Positions 14,012 through 22,317 are shown, counted from the stretch's first letter. The stretch: DNA of 24,960 bases from Candidatus Methylomirabilota bacterium (GCA_023249165.1 JAHFDE010000008.1:1-24960), one strand, 5' to 3'. A program made the numbers and translations. The notes: generated by a model from the letters alone, not told the origin.

Positions 14012-16750
14012 ATGGCCCGGCGGTGGTCTCGTGTGATCTCCAGATATCCCCGTGTCGTCTTGCTCCTGACCAGTCTGCTCGCCGTCCTCTCGTTTGTGAC
14101 GGCGGTGGCGTGGCTCGAGATTCGTCCGAGCCGGACAGAGCTGGTCTTCGGCAATGAACGGCTCATCCAGCTGCAACAGGCCTATAGGCGGGCGTTCGGA
14201 GACCGGGACGGCATCGTCATTGTGGTGGACGCCTCGGACCTCGCCCGGGCCAAGCAATTCGTCTCCGCCCTGGCCGAGCGACTCCAGGGGGATCGGGAGC
14301 ACATCGCCGAACTCTTCTATCGAGCAGACCCCGCCCCCTTCGAGACCCACGCCCTCCAGTACCTGTCCCCAGCCGAGCTCGAGACGCTTCACCGCAAGAT
14401 CGAGGACCATGCAGCGCTGATCCGGGATATCGCCACCACCCCGGGGATCAGCACCCTGTTTGCCGGAATCAACCGGGAGATGGGTGAGGCCCTGGTCGGG
14501 CATTTCTTTACCGGCTTCTTGGAGGGGGAGAAAGAAACGGGGCGGGCGGACCTCGGCCTGTTGAATGCCCTGCTCCGGCGGCTCGGCGACGCGTTGAGCG
14601 GTTCCGGCTCCTTCGTCTCTCCGTGGGGCGATTGGCTGGGTGCGGGAAAAGAGCCGGTGTCGGAGGGCTATCTCCTCACTGAGGACAAACGGTACCTCGT
14701 CCTCCTGGCCAAGATCCGCGGGACGAACGAACAGACCTTGGTGCCCAAGCGCGAGGCGATCCAGCGGATCCGTGCCACCCTGGCCGAGATCGGTCACGCC
14801 TACCCGGGGATTCAAGCGGGGGTGACGGGCCCTGACGCCCTGGCATCGGATGAGATCGTGACGGCCCAGCGGGATTCGACGTTAGCGACTTTCCTCTCCT
14901 TCACGATTAGCATCGCCCTCTTTTTCCTCTTGTGGAAGGGATTGGCCGTCCCCCTCCGGGCCATCCTCAGCGTGGCCGTGGGGATCTGCTGGACCGTGGG
15001 ATTCACGACGCTCACCGTGGGCTCCCTCAATATCCTGTCCGCCATGTTTGCTCCGATCCTCATCGGTCTGGGGGTCGATTACAATATTTATTTCCTGGAA
15101 CGGTACGGGGAGGAGCGCGCCAAGGGTCGCAATCCTTTCGATGCGCTGGAGGGCACCTTCCGGTCAGTGGGGGGGCCCACCGCGACAGGGGCGCTCACCA
15201 CGGTGGTGGCGTTCTACAGCCTCACCCTCACCAACTTCAAGGGGCTCGTGGAGATGGGCTTCATCACGGGGAGTGGCCTGCTCCTCTGTCTTCTCAGCGC
15301 GTTTACCGTGTTCCCCGCCCTCCTGATCCTCCGCGAGCGGGCCAAGGGGGCCTGGCTTACCTCGAGGTCTGCAACGTTTTTCGTCGTCCTGGAGCGGTGC
15401 AGTCACCGTCCCTGGATCGTCATCGCGGGAGCGGCGCTGCTGGCCTTGGCCTCGCTCCCCGCCCTGGGCAAGATTCAGCTCGATTTTAACCTGCTGGAGC
15501 TTCAGGCGAAAGGGACCGAGTCCGTAGATTGGGAACTCCGCCTCCTAGAGGGCGGAGGGACGTCGACGTGGTATGGCGTCGTCCTGGCCAAGTCCCCGGA
15601 GGAGGTGAGGGCCAAGACCGCTCGGCTGGAAGCCCTTCCGTCAGTGGATCGGGTCCAGTCGATCTTCTCGTTCTTGCCGAAGGAGCCGGAGCGAAAGCTG
15701 GGCGCGATCCAGGCGCTCGGGACCCCTCTGGCCAAGCTTCCCCCCACTTTTGGCGGACTGGAACCGGTGGATCTCGAGGCGCTCGGGGCGACATTAGAAC
15801 GGATCCGATTCAAGCTGGGGGACAAAGAGCGCTTCACCTCGGCATCCGATAGCGACCTCGAGGAGGGGCGGCGACTCCTAGATGCGCTGCGGGCTCGGCT
15901 GAAGGCGGGCAAGCCTGCTGAGCTCCGCCAGTCCCTGGCTGCATACCAAACCGCACTCTTTGCCGACTTCGAGCAAAAGATCACCATCCTCCGGAGCAAT
16001 CTCGAGTCGGGTCCGATGACCCTCGCCGACCTTCCGCGCCAGCTCACGGATCGGTTCATCGGCAAGGAGGGGACCTATCTCCTCAGGGTGTTTCCGCAGG
16101 GGAACATCTGGGGGCGGGAGGCCGTCCAACAATTCGTGCGAGAGGTGCGGTTGGTGGACCAGGACGCCCTGGGCGATCCCATCAGCGCCTGGGAGCATGG
16201 GCAGAACATGGAGAAAGGGTACCTCCTGGGGGGGTTGTATGCCGGGATTGCGATGCTCGTGGTCATCCTCTGGTCCTTCGGCAGCGTCTCGCACCTGATG
16301 CTGGCCCTGGTTCCCCTGGTCGTGGGCATTGCCTGGACCCTGGGTCTCATGGAGCTTTTCAGCATTCACTTCAATCTGGCCAATCTCATTCTCCTCCCGC
16401 TCATTGTGGGCTACGGCATCATCAATGGTCTCCAGATCGTGAAGCGGTATCAGTCGGAAGGGAGGAGGGGTTCTATCATCGCCAACAGCACCGGTCGGGC
16501 GGTCTTTCTGTCCTCCGCCACCTCCATGGCGGGTTTTGGAAGCCTGATGGTGGCCAGCCACCGGGGGATCTTCAGTCTCGGCTCTCTCCTGGCCGTGGGG
16601 GTGGGCAGCGTCCTCTTGGCCTCCCTGACAGTCCTCCCGGCCCTGCTCTGGGCCCTCTCCGGCGTGAGAAAGAGCAGACAGGGGTCCTTGCAGCTCAAGC
16701 AATCAGGGGGTGAAGAGGAGCGCCTCCATCAACGGAGCCGTGTGAAGTGA
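14012..16750 (+). CDS. hpnN: Hopanoid-associated RND transporter HpnN
   Basis: 912 residues, RND/MMPL-like superfamily. It has an N-terminal helix (12-35), a large periplasmic domain, a block of five or six helices (about 290-460) with GLGVDYNIYFLERY (D356), then a second periplasmic domain and helix block. HpnN moves hopanoids from the inner to the outer membrane. The second-half counterpart of the conserved loop reads GYGIINGLQIVKRY (about residue 800), without the acidic residue of the first. The chosen start is ATG 14012 (MARRWSRV), with AAGGAGGAG upstream; a GTG at 13982 is possible. The stop overlaps the next hpnM start (GTGA). Flanked on both sides by HpnM genes, which supports a shared transport pathway. 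Confidence 0.92.
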   Translation: MARRWSRVISRYPRVVLLLTSLLAVLSFVTAVAWLEIRPSRTELVFGNERLIQLQQAYRRAFGDRDGIVIVVDASDLARAKQFVSALAERLQGDREHIAELFYRADPAPFETHALQYLSPAELETLHRKIEDHAALIRDIATTPGISTLFAGINREMGEALVGHFFTGFLEGEKETGRADLGLLNALLRRLGDALSGSGSFVSPWGDWLGAGKEPVSEGYLLTEDKRYLVLLAKIRGTNEQTLVPKREAIQRIRATLAEIGHAYPGIQAGVTGPDALASDEIVTAQRDSTLATFLSFTISIALFFLLWKGLAVPLRAILSVAVGICWTVGFTTLTVGSLNILSAMFAPILIGLGVDYNIYFLERYGEERAKGRNPFDALEGTFRSVGGPTATGALTTVVAFYSLTLTNFKGLVEMGFITGSGLLLCLLSAFTVFPALLILRERAKGAWLTSRSATFFVVLERCSHRPWIVIAGAALLALASLPALGKIQLDFNLLELQAKGTESVDWELRLLEGGGTSTWYGVVLAKSPEEVRAKTARLEALPSVDRVQSIFSFLPKEPERKLGAIQALGTPLAKLPPTFGGLEPVDLEALGATLERIRFKLGDKERFTSASDSDLEEGRRLLDALRARLKAGKPAELRQSLAAYQTALFADFEQKITILRSNLESGPMTLADLPRQLTDRFIGKEGTYLLRVFPQGNIWGREAVQQFVREVRLVDQDALGDPISAWEHGQNMEKGYLLGGLYAGIAMLVVILWSFGSVSHLMLALVPLVVGIAWTLGLMELFSIHFNLANLILLPLIVGYGIINGLQIVKRYQSEGRRGSIIANSTGRAVFLSSATSMAGFGSLMVASHRGIFSLGSLLAVGVGSVLLASLTVLPALLWALSGVRKSRQGSLQLKQSGGEEERLHQRSRVK

Positions 16751-17343
16751 GGCGGTGGGTCGTCATCCTGGGGCTGGTATTGCTCTTGCCGGGCTCGGTG
16801 CGGGCGAGTGATGGGAAGCCCGTCGATCGGGTCCGGGATACCTTGGAGAGTGCGCTACGCATCCTCAATGATCCCGCCTTGCAGGGTCCGGAAAAGAAGG
16901 AGGCGCGAAGACAGCAGGTCCGGAGGCTCATCGCTTCCCGCTTCAATTATGCGGAGATGGCGGAGCGCTCGCTGGATTCGCACTGGGTCAAGCTGACTCG
17001 CGAGCAGCGTCAGGCCTTCGTGGCCCTCTTCGGAGAGCTTTTCGAACGATCCTATAGCCGCCTGGTCCTCAATTCACTGCCGGATCAGCAGATTACCTAT
17101 GCGGGGGAGACGGTGAACGGGACGCGAGCCGTGGTCAAGACGGTCATGGTCGACAAGCGGGGCGACCGGCTGCCGGTCGATTATCAGTTGCAGCGCCCCA
17201 AGGCGCAGTGGGAGCTGTCCGATGTCGTGATCGATGGCGTGAGCATCGTCAACAATTATCAGTCCCAGTTCAACAAGATCATCCAGACCTCCTCCTTCGA
17301 TGATCTGGTCAAGAAGATGCGTATCAAGCGCGAAGAAGAATAG
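16747..17343 (+). CDS. hpnM: HpnM / MlaC-family periplasmic lipid carrier (copy 2)
   Basis: 198 residues, start GTG at 16747 overlapping the hpnN stop. The signal peptide is MRRWVVILGLVLLLPGSVRA. The mature part follows the same plan as copy 1: SRFNYAEMAERSLDSHW, FGELFERSYSRLV, QWELSDVVIDGVSIVNNYQSQFN and SSFDDLVKKMRIK. This makes it a paralogue probably arisen by duplication around hpnN. It lacks the proline/lysine repeat tail of copy 1. Two carriers could serve two cargoes or two pumps (HpnN and MlaFED); this is inference. Confidence 0.88.
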   Translation: MRRWVVILGLVLLLPGSVRASDGKPVDRVRDTLESALRILNDPALQGPEKKEARRQQVRRLIASRFNYAEMAERSLDSHWVKLTREQRQAFVALFGELFERSYSRLVLNSLPDQQITYAGETVNGTRAVVKTVMVDKRGDRLPVDYQLQRPKAQWELSDVVIDGVSIVNNYQSQFNKIIQTSSFDDLVKKMRIKREEE

Positions 17344-17385
17344 GCAGATCTTGGGCTTCATAGTCATCGTGGTCAGAGCCGGTGC

Positions 17386-18063
17386 ATGAGGCCGCTCCGC
17401 AAGCCGGTGCTGCTTGCGATGGTCATGGTGGTGCTGTTTCCAAGAGCGGTATCGGCGGCGGAGCCAGGCCCGGAGTCGGCTGCCAAACAGGAGGAGGCGG
17501 GTGCGACATCGCCGAGAGACCTGTTCAAACTCCGCGCCCAGGAGATCGGCATCGCGGCCGGATATGGGGCCGCCATTGAGAGATTCTTGTTCCTTCCGAT
17601 CGGAGAGACCACCGCGGAGGACCTGCAGGAAGTCAAGTACGTCTACGTGGCACCCCGCTGGGGCATTGGCATCAGCGACCCCCTGGGAGGAGATGCCTGG
17701 TACCGGGGCAACTTCGAACTGTTGGCGGAGGGGGCATTCTACATCCCGTTCGAGCCCACGGACGGCTTTGGGGGGGGAATCACGGCGATCTTCCGGTACA
17801 ACTTCCTCCCCGAGGGTCGGCTGATTCCCTTTGTGGAAGCCGGGCCAGGCATTCTCAGTACGGACTTCGATCTCCAAAACCACGTAGATGGCCTGAATTT
17901 CGTCTTCCAGGCGGGGCTCGGGTTTCATTGTTTCCTTTCAGAACGAACGGCCTTGACGGCCGAGGGTCGGTTCCATCATATCTCCAACGCCGGTATCGCC
18001 GACCCGAACCGCGGGCTCAACTCGGTCATGTTCCTGATCGGGGTCACGACCTTCTTGAAGTAA
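17386..18063 (+). CDS. PagL-like lipid A deacylase / acyloxyacyl hydrolase family barrel
   Basis: 225 residues. A signal peptide (about 1-25, ending AVSAA) precedes a predicted eight-stranded outer-membrane barrel. The hallmark near the C-terminus is HHISNAGIADPNRGLNS, giving the His-x-Ser pair (H198, S200) of PagL enzymes, which remove the 3-O acyl chain of lipid A. The place where PagL carries its catalytic Glu seems to be Asn (N212), as in many PF09411 proteins named acyloxyacyl hydrolase, so activity is uncertain. The start ATG has only a weak ribosome site. It lies 42 bases after hpnM copy 2 and 22 bases before shc, which ties outer-membrane lipid A remodelling to hopanoid supply. Confidence 0.75.
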   Translation: MRPLRKPVLLAMVMVVLFPRAVSAAEPGPESAAKQEEAGATSPRDLFKLRAQEIGIAAGYGAAIERFLFLPIGETTAEDLQEVKYVYVAPRWGIGISDPLGGDAWYRGNFELLAEGAFYIPFEPTDGFGGGITAIFRYNFLPEGRLIPFVEAGPGILSTDFDLQNHVDGLNFVFQAGLGFHCFLSERTALTAEGRFHHISNAGIADPNRGLNSVMFLIGVTTFLK

Positions 18064-18085
18064 CCAGCTGAATGGGTACAGTCCG

Positions 18086-19969
18086 ATGCTCAACGATTCT
18101 ATTGGGCGGGCACAGGAGTATCTCCTGAGCCTGCAACATCCCGAGGGGTACTGGCTCGGCGAACTCGAGGCGGATAGCACCCTGACCTCGGAGTACATCA
18201 TGCACCGCCACTTCCTGCGCCGGGTGGATCGGGACCGGGAACGCAAGGCGGCGAACTACCTGAAGGCCAAGCAGCTGCCCGATGGAGGATGGGATCTCTT
18301 TCCGGGAGGCGCAAGCGATATCAGTGCCACGGTGAAGGCCTACTTCGCCTTCAAGCTCATGGGGTACTCACCCGACGACGCCTGTATGCGCCGGGCCCGG
18401 GAGAACATTGTCGCCAAGGGCGGCGTGACCAAGGCTAACGTCTTCACCAAGATCGCCCTGGCCCTGTTCGGACAGTATGACTGGCGGGGGGTCCCCAGCA
18501 TGCCGGTCGAGATCATCCTCTTCCCCCGCTGGTTCTACTTTAACCTCACCGAGGTCTCGTACTGGTCCCGAACGGTCATCGTCCCCCTCCTGATCCTGAT
18601 GGATCTGAAGCCGGTCTGTTCGATCCCGGCGGCGGCCAGCATCGATGAGCTGTACGTGCCGTCCCGGGCCGCGGCCGATCTGCGATTCCCCCGCAGTGAA
18701 CGACTCTTCACGTGGAAGAACTTTTTCATCACGCTCGATCGGTTGCTCCACGGACTCGAGCGCTGGACCCCCCGCCCCTTCCGGGCGCGGGCGCGACAGC
18801 AGGCCTTAGCCTGGATCTTGACGCGGATGGGGCCCGGGGGACTCGGGGGAATCTATCCGGCCATGGCCAATGCGGTGATGGCGCTCCACACCTTGGGCTA
18901 CTCCGAGGACCACCCCAAGATGGCCGAAGGCTTGAAGGAGATCGAACTCTTGGGGATCGAGGAGGCCGATCGCTTCCATCTGCAGCCGTGTCTCTCACCC
19001 GTCTGGGATACCCCGCTGGCGGTGAACGCCTTGGTCGAATCTGCCCTGCCCCGGGACCATCCCGCGCTCCTCAGGGCCGCTACGTGGCTGCTCCAGCAGC
19101 AGATCCTGCGGCGTGGCGACTGGCAGGTGAAGCGGCCGGAGCTGCCTGCGGGGGGATGGCCGTTTCAGTTTCGGAACGACTTCTATCCCGACACCGATGA
19201 CAGCGCCATGGTGCTGATGGCCCTCAAGAAGATCGCGCTCCCGGATCGGGCGGACATCCGGCAGGCCATCGAGATCGGACTCGAGTGGTTTCTCGGGATG
19301 CAATCGAAGAGCGGGGGGTGGGGCTCTTTCGATGTGGACAACACCCGGCTCCTCTTGAATAACATCCCCTTCGCCGACCATGGTGCCTTGCTCGATCCGC
19401 CCACCGAGGATCTGGCGGGACGCGGGCTGGAGATGCTCGGGACCTACGGTGAGACGCGGGTGCATCCCCGGGCGGCCCGAGCGTTAGGCTTCGTCAAGCG
19501 CACCCAAGATCCGAGGGGCGGCTGGTATGGACGATGGGGGGCCAACTATATCTACGGGACCTGGTCGGTGCTGCGCGGGCTCCAGGCCATTGGTGAAGAC
19601 CTCAACGCCCCGTATGTCCGGTGGGCCGTTCGATGGCTCGAGAGTTGCCAGAATGCGGACGGCGGCTGGGGGGAGACCCTGCTGAGCTATGCGGACCCCA
19701 CCCTCGCCGGCAAAGGCGAGAGCCTCCCCAGCCAGACTGCCTGGGCCCTCCTCGGCCTCCTCGCGGCCGGAGAGGCGGAGAACCCGGCGGTGGCGAGAGG
19801 GATACGGTTTCTCATCGAGACGCAGCGATCGGACGGCTCGTGGGACGATCCCTTCTGGAACGCGACCGGCTTTCCCCGCGTCTTCTTCCTCAAGTATCAC
19901 CTGTACCCGGTGTATTTCCCCCTCTGGGCGCTCGGCGTCTACCGGAGCGCGCTCCAACGGGATGGCTGA
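18086..19969 (+). CDS. shc: Squalene-hopene cyclase
   Basis: 627 residues (also called hpnF). It cyclises squalene to hopene/hopanol, the defining step of hopanoid synthesis, as a monotopic inner-membrane enzyme. The catalytic DXDD motif is DTDD (369-372, followed by SA where TA is usual). Several QW-type repeats are seen, for example LPDGGWD, KSGGWGSFD, DPRGGWYGRWG, NADGGWGET and RSDGSWDD. The N-terminus IGRAQEYLLSLQHPEGYW fits the family, supporting the ATG at 18086, although no strong ribosome site is visible. It is last in the rightward transport operon. The final 54 bases before the last ten or so codons recur perfectly at 20743-20796. Confidence 0.95.
   Translation: MLNDSIGRAQEYLLSLQHPEGYWLGELEADSTLTSEYIMHRHFLRRVDRDRERKAANYLKAKQLPDGGWDLFPGGASDISATVKAYFAFKLMGYSPDDACMRRARENIVAKGGVTKANVFTKIALALFGQYDWRGVPSMPVEIILFPRWFYFNLTEVSYWSRTVIVPLLILMDLKPVCSIPAAASIDELYVPSRAAADLRFPRSERLFTWKNFFITLDRLLHGLERWTPRPFRARARQQALAWILTRMGPGGLGGIYPAMANAVMALHTLGYSEDHPKMAEGLKEIELLGIEEADRFHLQPCLSPVWDTPLAVNALVESALPRDHPALLRAATWLLQQQILRRGDWQVKRPELPAGGWPFQFRNDFYPDTDDSAMVLMALKKIALPDRADIRQAIEIGLEWFLGMQSKSGGWGSFDVDNTRLLLNNIPFADHGALLDPPTEDLAGRGLEMLGTYGETRVHPRAARALGFVKRTQDPRGGWYGRWGANYIYGTWSVLRGLQAIGEDLNAPYVRWAVRWLESCQNADGGWGETLLSYADPTLAGKGESLPSQTAWALLGLLAAGEAENPAVARGIRFLIETQRSDGSWDDPFWNATGFPRVFFLKYHLYPVYFPLWALGVYRSALQRDG
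19885..19938 (+). repeat. 54-bp direct repeat, copy A (inside the 3' end of shc)
   Basis: Bases 19885-19938 are identical to 20743-20796. They encode FLKYHLYPVYFPLWALG of the cyclase C-terminus. The two copies are 858 bp apart and enclose the end of shc and the toxin-antitoxin pair. Confidence 0.95.
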
Positions 19970-20000
19970 CCCTCGGGTAGCCCCCACTCTTTCTCCTTTT
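19964..20000 (+). terminator. Possible Rho-independent terminator after shc
   Basis: GGCT-G-ACC (19964-19971) can pair with GGTAGCC (19976-19982) around CTCG, forming a short stem with one bulge that overlaps the shc stop codon. A pyrimidine-rich, T-containing run to 20000 follows. The stem is short and the T-run interrupted, so this is tentative. It fits the separate promoter just downstream. Confidence 0.3.
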
Positions 20001-20012
20001 CAAGTCGACGGC

Positions 20013-20041
20013 TTGACAGCATGTAATCATGGTGTCATACT
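20013..20041 (+). promoter_or_regulatory. Sigma-70-like promoter of the toxin-antitoxin pair
   Basis: Perfect TTGACA at 20013-20018 and CATACT (4 of 6 to TATAAT) at 20036-20041, with an ideal 17-base spacer. Transcription would start near 20048, about 23 bases before the antitoxin ATG at 20071. This rules out the earlier in-frame ATG at 20029. A CATGTAATCATG word within the spacer could be an operator for autoregulation, but this is speculative. Confidence 0.6.
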
Positions 20042-20070
20042 GGAGACGTACCCCTCTCTACCGAGACCCT

Positions 20071-20334
20071 ATGAAGCGGACGCAGATTCAGCTGGACGAA
20101 CGTACCTACGAAGCATTGCGGCGACGCGCCTTTGAAAAGGGGTGTTCGATCTCCGCCCTTGTGCGTGAGCTCCTGGCTCACGCCCTGGGAGCGCGCAGGG
20201 CCAGTCGGCGACCCACCATGAGGGACTTCAGCTTTATCGGTGCCGGGCGTTCCCGCCAGGATCGATTCTCCCCCGTCTCCGAGCGGCATGACGAGGCGCT
20301 AGAAGAGGCTCTGGCAAAGAAGCGTCGTCGATGA
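20071..20334 (+). CDS. Ribbon-helix-helix antitoxin
   Basis: 87 residues. The N-terminal ribbon-helix-helix reads KRTQIQLDERTYEALRRRAFEKGCSISALVRELL (described over residues 2-36), the classic CopG/Arc-type DNA-binding fold of antitoxins. The C-terminal half is charged (RRPTMRDFSFIGAGRS, then EALEEALAKKRRR) and probably binds the toxin. The ATG at 20071 is chosen because the next upstream candidate lies inside the promoter. The stop overlaps the toxin ATG (ATGA), the usual antitoxin-first order. It is expected to neutralise the PIN toxin and repress its own promoter. Confidence 0.82.
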   Translation: MKRTQIQLDERTYEALRRRAFEKGCSISALVRELLAHALGARRASRRPTMRDFSFIGAGRSRQDRFSPVSERHDEALEEALAKKRRR

Positions 20335-20732
20335 TCTTCCTGGATACCTCTGCCATCTACGCGATGGCCGACCGAGGCGATCCCCGACATGCGGAGGCCA
20401 CCGAGCGATTTCGTGCAGCCATCGCTTTGGGCGAAGCGATCCTGACCCACAACTACGTCCTGGTGGAAGCGATGGCTTTAATCCAGAGCCGGCTGGGCCT
20501 GGAACCGGCGCTCAAACTGGCTCACGATTGTCGCGCCTTCGATATCGAATGGGTGGACGAGGCGATGCACGAAGAGGCCGTTCGTCGCTTGGCTCGTGCT
20601 CGGAAGCGCCAGGTCAGCCTGGTGGACCACGTGAGCTTCCTCGTCATGCGGCGCCGGGGTGCTCGAACGGCGCTGGCCTTTGACCCAGATTTTGAGGACG
20701 AAGGCTTCGAGTTATTCGACGAGCGTGGGTGA
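20331..20732 (+). CDS. vapC: PIN-domain toxin (VapC family)
   Basis: 133 residues, the normal length. PIN-domain acidic residues are visible: D5 (IFLDTSA), E46 (LVEAMAL), D99 (SLVDHVSFL) and D118/D120 (AFDPDFE). These would hold Mg2+ for RNase activity, usually against tRNA or rRNA. It starts inside the antitoxin stop codon. The whole pair sits between two copies of a 54-bp shc fragment, so it looks like a cassette placed between the hopanoid operon and the inositol genes. Housekeeping PIN ribonuclease is the less likely alternative. Confidence 0.88.
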   Translation: MIFLDTSAIYAMADRGDPRHAEATERFRAAIALGEAILTHNYVLVEAMALIQSRLGLEPALKLAHDCRAFDIEWVDEAMHEEAVRRLARARKRQVSLVDHVSFLVMRRRGARTALAFDPDFEDEGFELFDERG

Positions 20733-20742
20733 ACGCTTACGC

Positions 20743-20836
20743 CTTCCTCAAGTATCACCTGTACCCGGTGTATTTCCCCCTCTGGGCGCTCGGCGTGTAT
20801 CGGCGCACCCTCCACGAATCACCTCGTGAAGGGTAA
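20743..20836 (+). pseudogene. Orphan shc 3'-end fragment (54-bp direct repeat copy B plus divergent tail)
   Basis: 20743-20796 is identical to the shc 3' segment 19885-19938. The following bases keep the same frame but diverge: VYRRTLHESPREG then TAA at 20834-20836, against VYRSALQRDG in shc. The continuing similarity, with several codon-level changes, shows that copy B carries its own, related cyclase tail and is not a simple copy. It begins about ten bases after the vapC stop and has no promoter or ribosome site of its own. It is best read as the displaced end of a cyclase gene. Confidence 0.85.
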
Positions 20837-20891
20837 CAACCGATTCCTGGTCATGAAGGGGAAGACCGATATGGCGACCTGCAAAATCTCC

Positions 20892-20920
20892 TGGACACGA
20901 TGGAAGAGAATTGTTATAAG
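20892..20920 (+). promoter_or_regulatory. Sigma-70-like promoter of the inositol gene group
   Basis: TGGACA (5 of 6) at 20892-20897, a 17-base spacer, then TATAAG (5 of 6) at 20915-20920, in a locally AT-rich stretch. Transcription would start near 20927, leaving a leader of about 68 bases before the ATG at 20995. It is the best-formed promoter in the window and separates the inositol genes from the upstream cassette. Confidence 0.6.
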
Positions 20921-20994
20921 TTTTGTCAACGACTATGATGCCGCTGCATTGCTGATCCAGGGTCGTGATCCAAGGGGATGGATTGGAGGATTTC

Positions 20995-22317
20995 ATGCCA
21001 CTCGTGGAGAAGAACGTTTCAATCCAGGAACCGAAGGGCAAGCTCGGAGTGTTACTCGTTGGCTTGGGGGCGGTGTCCACCACCTTCATTGCCGGGGTGG
21101 AAGCGGTCAAGAGAGGGCTCGCGGAGCCGATCGGATCGCTCACGCAGATGGGGACGATCCGTTTGGGAAAGCGCACGGAATACCGTTCCCCCTGCCTCAA
21201 GGATTTTCTCCCTTTCGCGGCCCTGAAGGACCTCGTCTTCGGTGCCTGGGATGTCTTTCCCGACAGCGCCTATCAGGCGGCCGTCAAGGCCGGGGTGCTT
21301 GAGCACTCGCTGTTGGACGAGGTCCGGGAGCCGCTGGAACGCATCACGCCGTGGAAAGCCGCCTTCGACCAGTTCTATGTGAAGCGCCTGAGTGGCCCGC
21401 ATATCAAGGAGGCGAAAACCAAGTGGGAGTTGGCCAAGGAGATCATGCGTGACATCAATGCCTTCAAGAAGGAACACGGCCTGAAGCGCTGTGTGATGAT
21501 CTGGTGCGGCAGCACGGAGATTTTTCTCCAGGAGAAACCGGTCCATGGAACACTCGCCAGTTTTGAGCGGGGCCTGAAAGAAAACGACATCGACATCCCG
21601 CCGAGCCAGATCTACGCGTACGCGGCGCTTTCCCTCGGGATACCCTTTGCGAACGGGGCGCCTAACCTCACCGTGGACATCGGGGCCTTGCAGGAGCTGG
21701 CGCGGAAAAGGAGAGTCCCGATTGCGGGCAAGGATTTCAAGACCGGTCAGACGCTGATGAAGACCATCGTGGCCCCAGGATTGAAGGCCAGGCTGCTGGG
21801 GCTTTCCGGCTGGTTTTCGACCAACATCTTGGGAAATAGGGATGGGGAGGTTTTGGACGATCCCGACTCCTTCAAGACCAAAGAGGAATCCAAGCTCTCG
21901 GCTCTCAACCACATCCTTCAACCCGGGCTCTATCCGACCCTGTACGGCCGGTTCACGCACATGGTGCAGATCAACTACTATCCGCCCCGCGGTGACAATA
22001 AGGAGGGCTGGGACAATATTGACATCTTCGGCTGGCTGGGATATCCAATGGAGATCAAGATCAATTTCCTCTGTCGCGACTCGATTTTGGCGGCACCGAT
22101 TGTGCTCGATCTTGTCCTCTTTTTGGACCTGGCCCAGAGGGCTGGTATGCGCGGCGTGCAGGAGTGGCTCTCGTTTTATTTCAAGAGCCCCATGACGGCG
22201 CCAAGTCTCTATCCCGAGCACGACCTCTTTATCCAGCTCATGAAGTTGAAAAACACCCTTCGGTATTTGCGTGGGGAAGAGTTAATCACCCATCTGGGTG
22301 TGGAATACTATGACTAA
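20995..22317 (+). CDS. ino1: Inositol-3-phosphate synthase (myo-inositol-1-phosphate synthase)
   Basis: 440 residues. It converts glucose 6-phosphate to inositol 3-phosphate using NAD. Family marks are the NAD-binding loop LLVGLGAVSTTFIAGV (about 17-33), WCGSTEIF, PFANGAPNLTVD, IAGKDFKTGQTLMKT (the conserved GxDxKTGQT-like active-site segment), STNILGNRDGEVLDDP, and near the C-terminus KINFLCRDSILAAPIVLDLV with the DS/LAAP substrate site. The ATG at 20995 follows GGAGGA at four bases; the 10-codon longer frame has no ribosome site. The stop overlaps the start of the next gene. Such synthases are sporadic in bacteria and usually feed phosphatidylinositol or di-inositol-phosphate solute synthesis. 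Confidence 0.93.
   Translation: MPLVEKNVSIQEPKGKLGVLLVGLGAVSTTFIAGVEAVKRGLAEPIGSLTQMGTIRLGKRTEYRSPCLKDFLPFAALKDLVFGAWDVFPDSAYQAAVKAGVLEHSLLDEVREPLERITPWKAAFDQFYVKRLSGPHIKEAKTKWELAKEIMRDINAFKKEHGLKRCVMIWCGSTEIFLQEKPVHGTLASFERGLKENDIDIPPSQIYAYAALSLGIPFANGAPNLTVDIGALQELARKRRVPIAGKDFKTGQTLMKTIVAPGLKARLLGLSGWFSTNILGNRDGEVLDDPDSFKTKEESKLSALNHILQPGLYPTLYGRFTHMVQINYYPPRGDNKEGWDNIDIFGWLGYPMEIKINFLCRDSILAAPIVLDLVLFLDLAQRAGMRGVQEWLSFYFKSPMTAPSLYPEHDLFIQLMKLKNTLRYLRGEELITHLGVEYYD

Noticed and set aside
20029..20070. Earlier ATG for the antitoxin (MVSYWRRTPLYRDP extension)
   Set aside because: It overlaps the -10 region of a well-spaced promoter and adds residues outside the ribbon-helix-helix fold.
20729..20836. 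Small GTG-started frame overlapping the vapC stop and reading through the shc tail
   Set aside because: The GTGA overlap is suggestive, but the frame is only the cyclase tail fragment; better explained as a remnant than a gene.
20826..21302. 158-codon plus-strand frame across the inositol promoter
   Set aside because: It covers the promoter and is out of frame with the inositol synthase; no domain in the translation.
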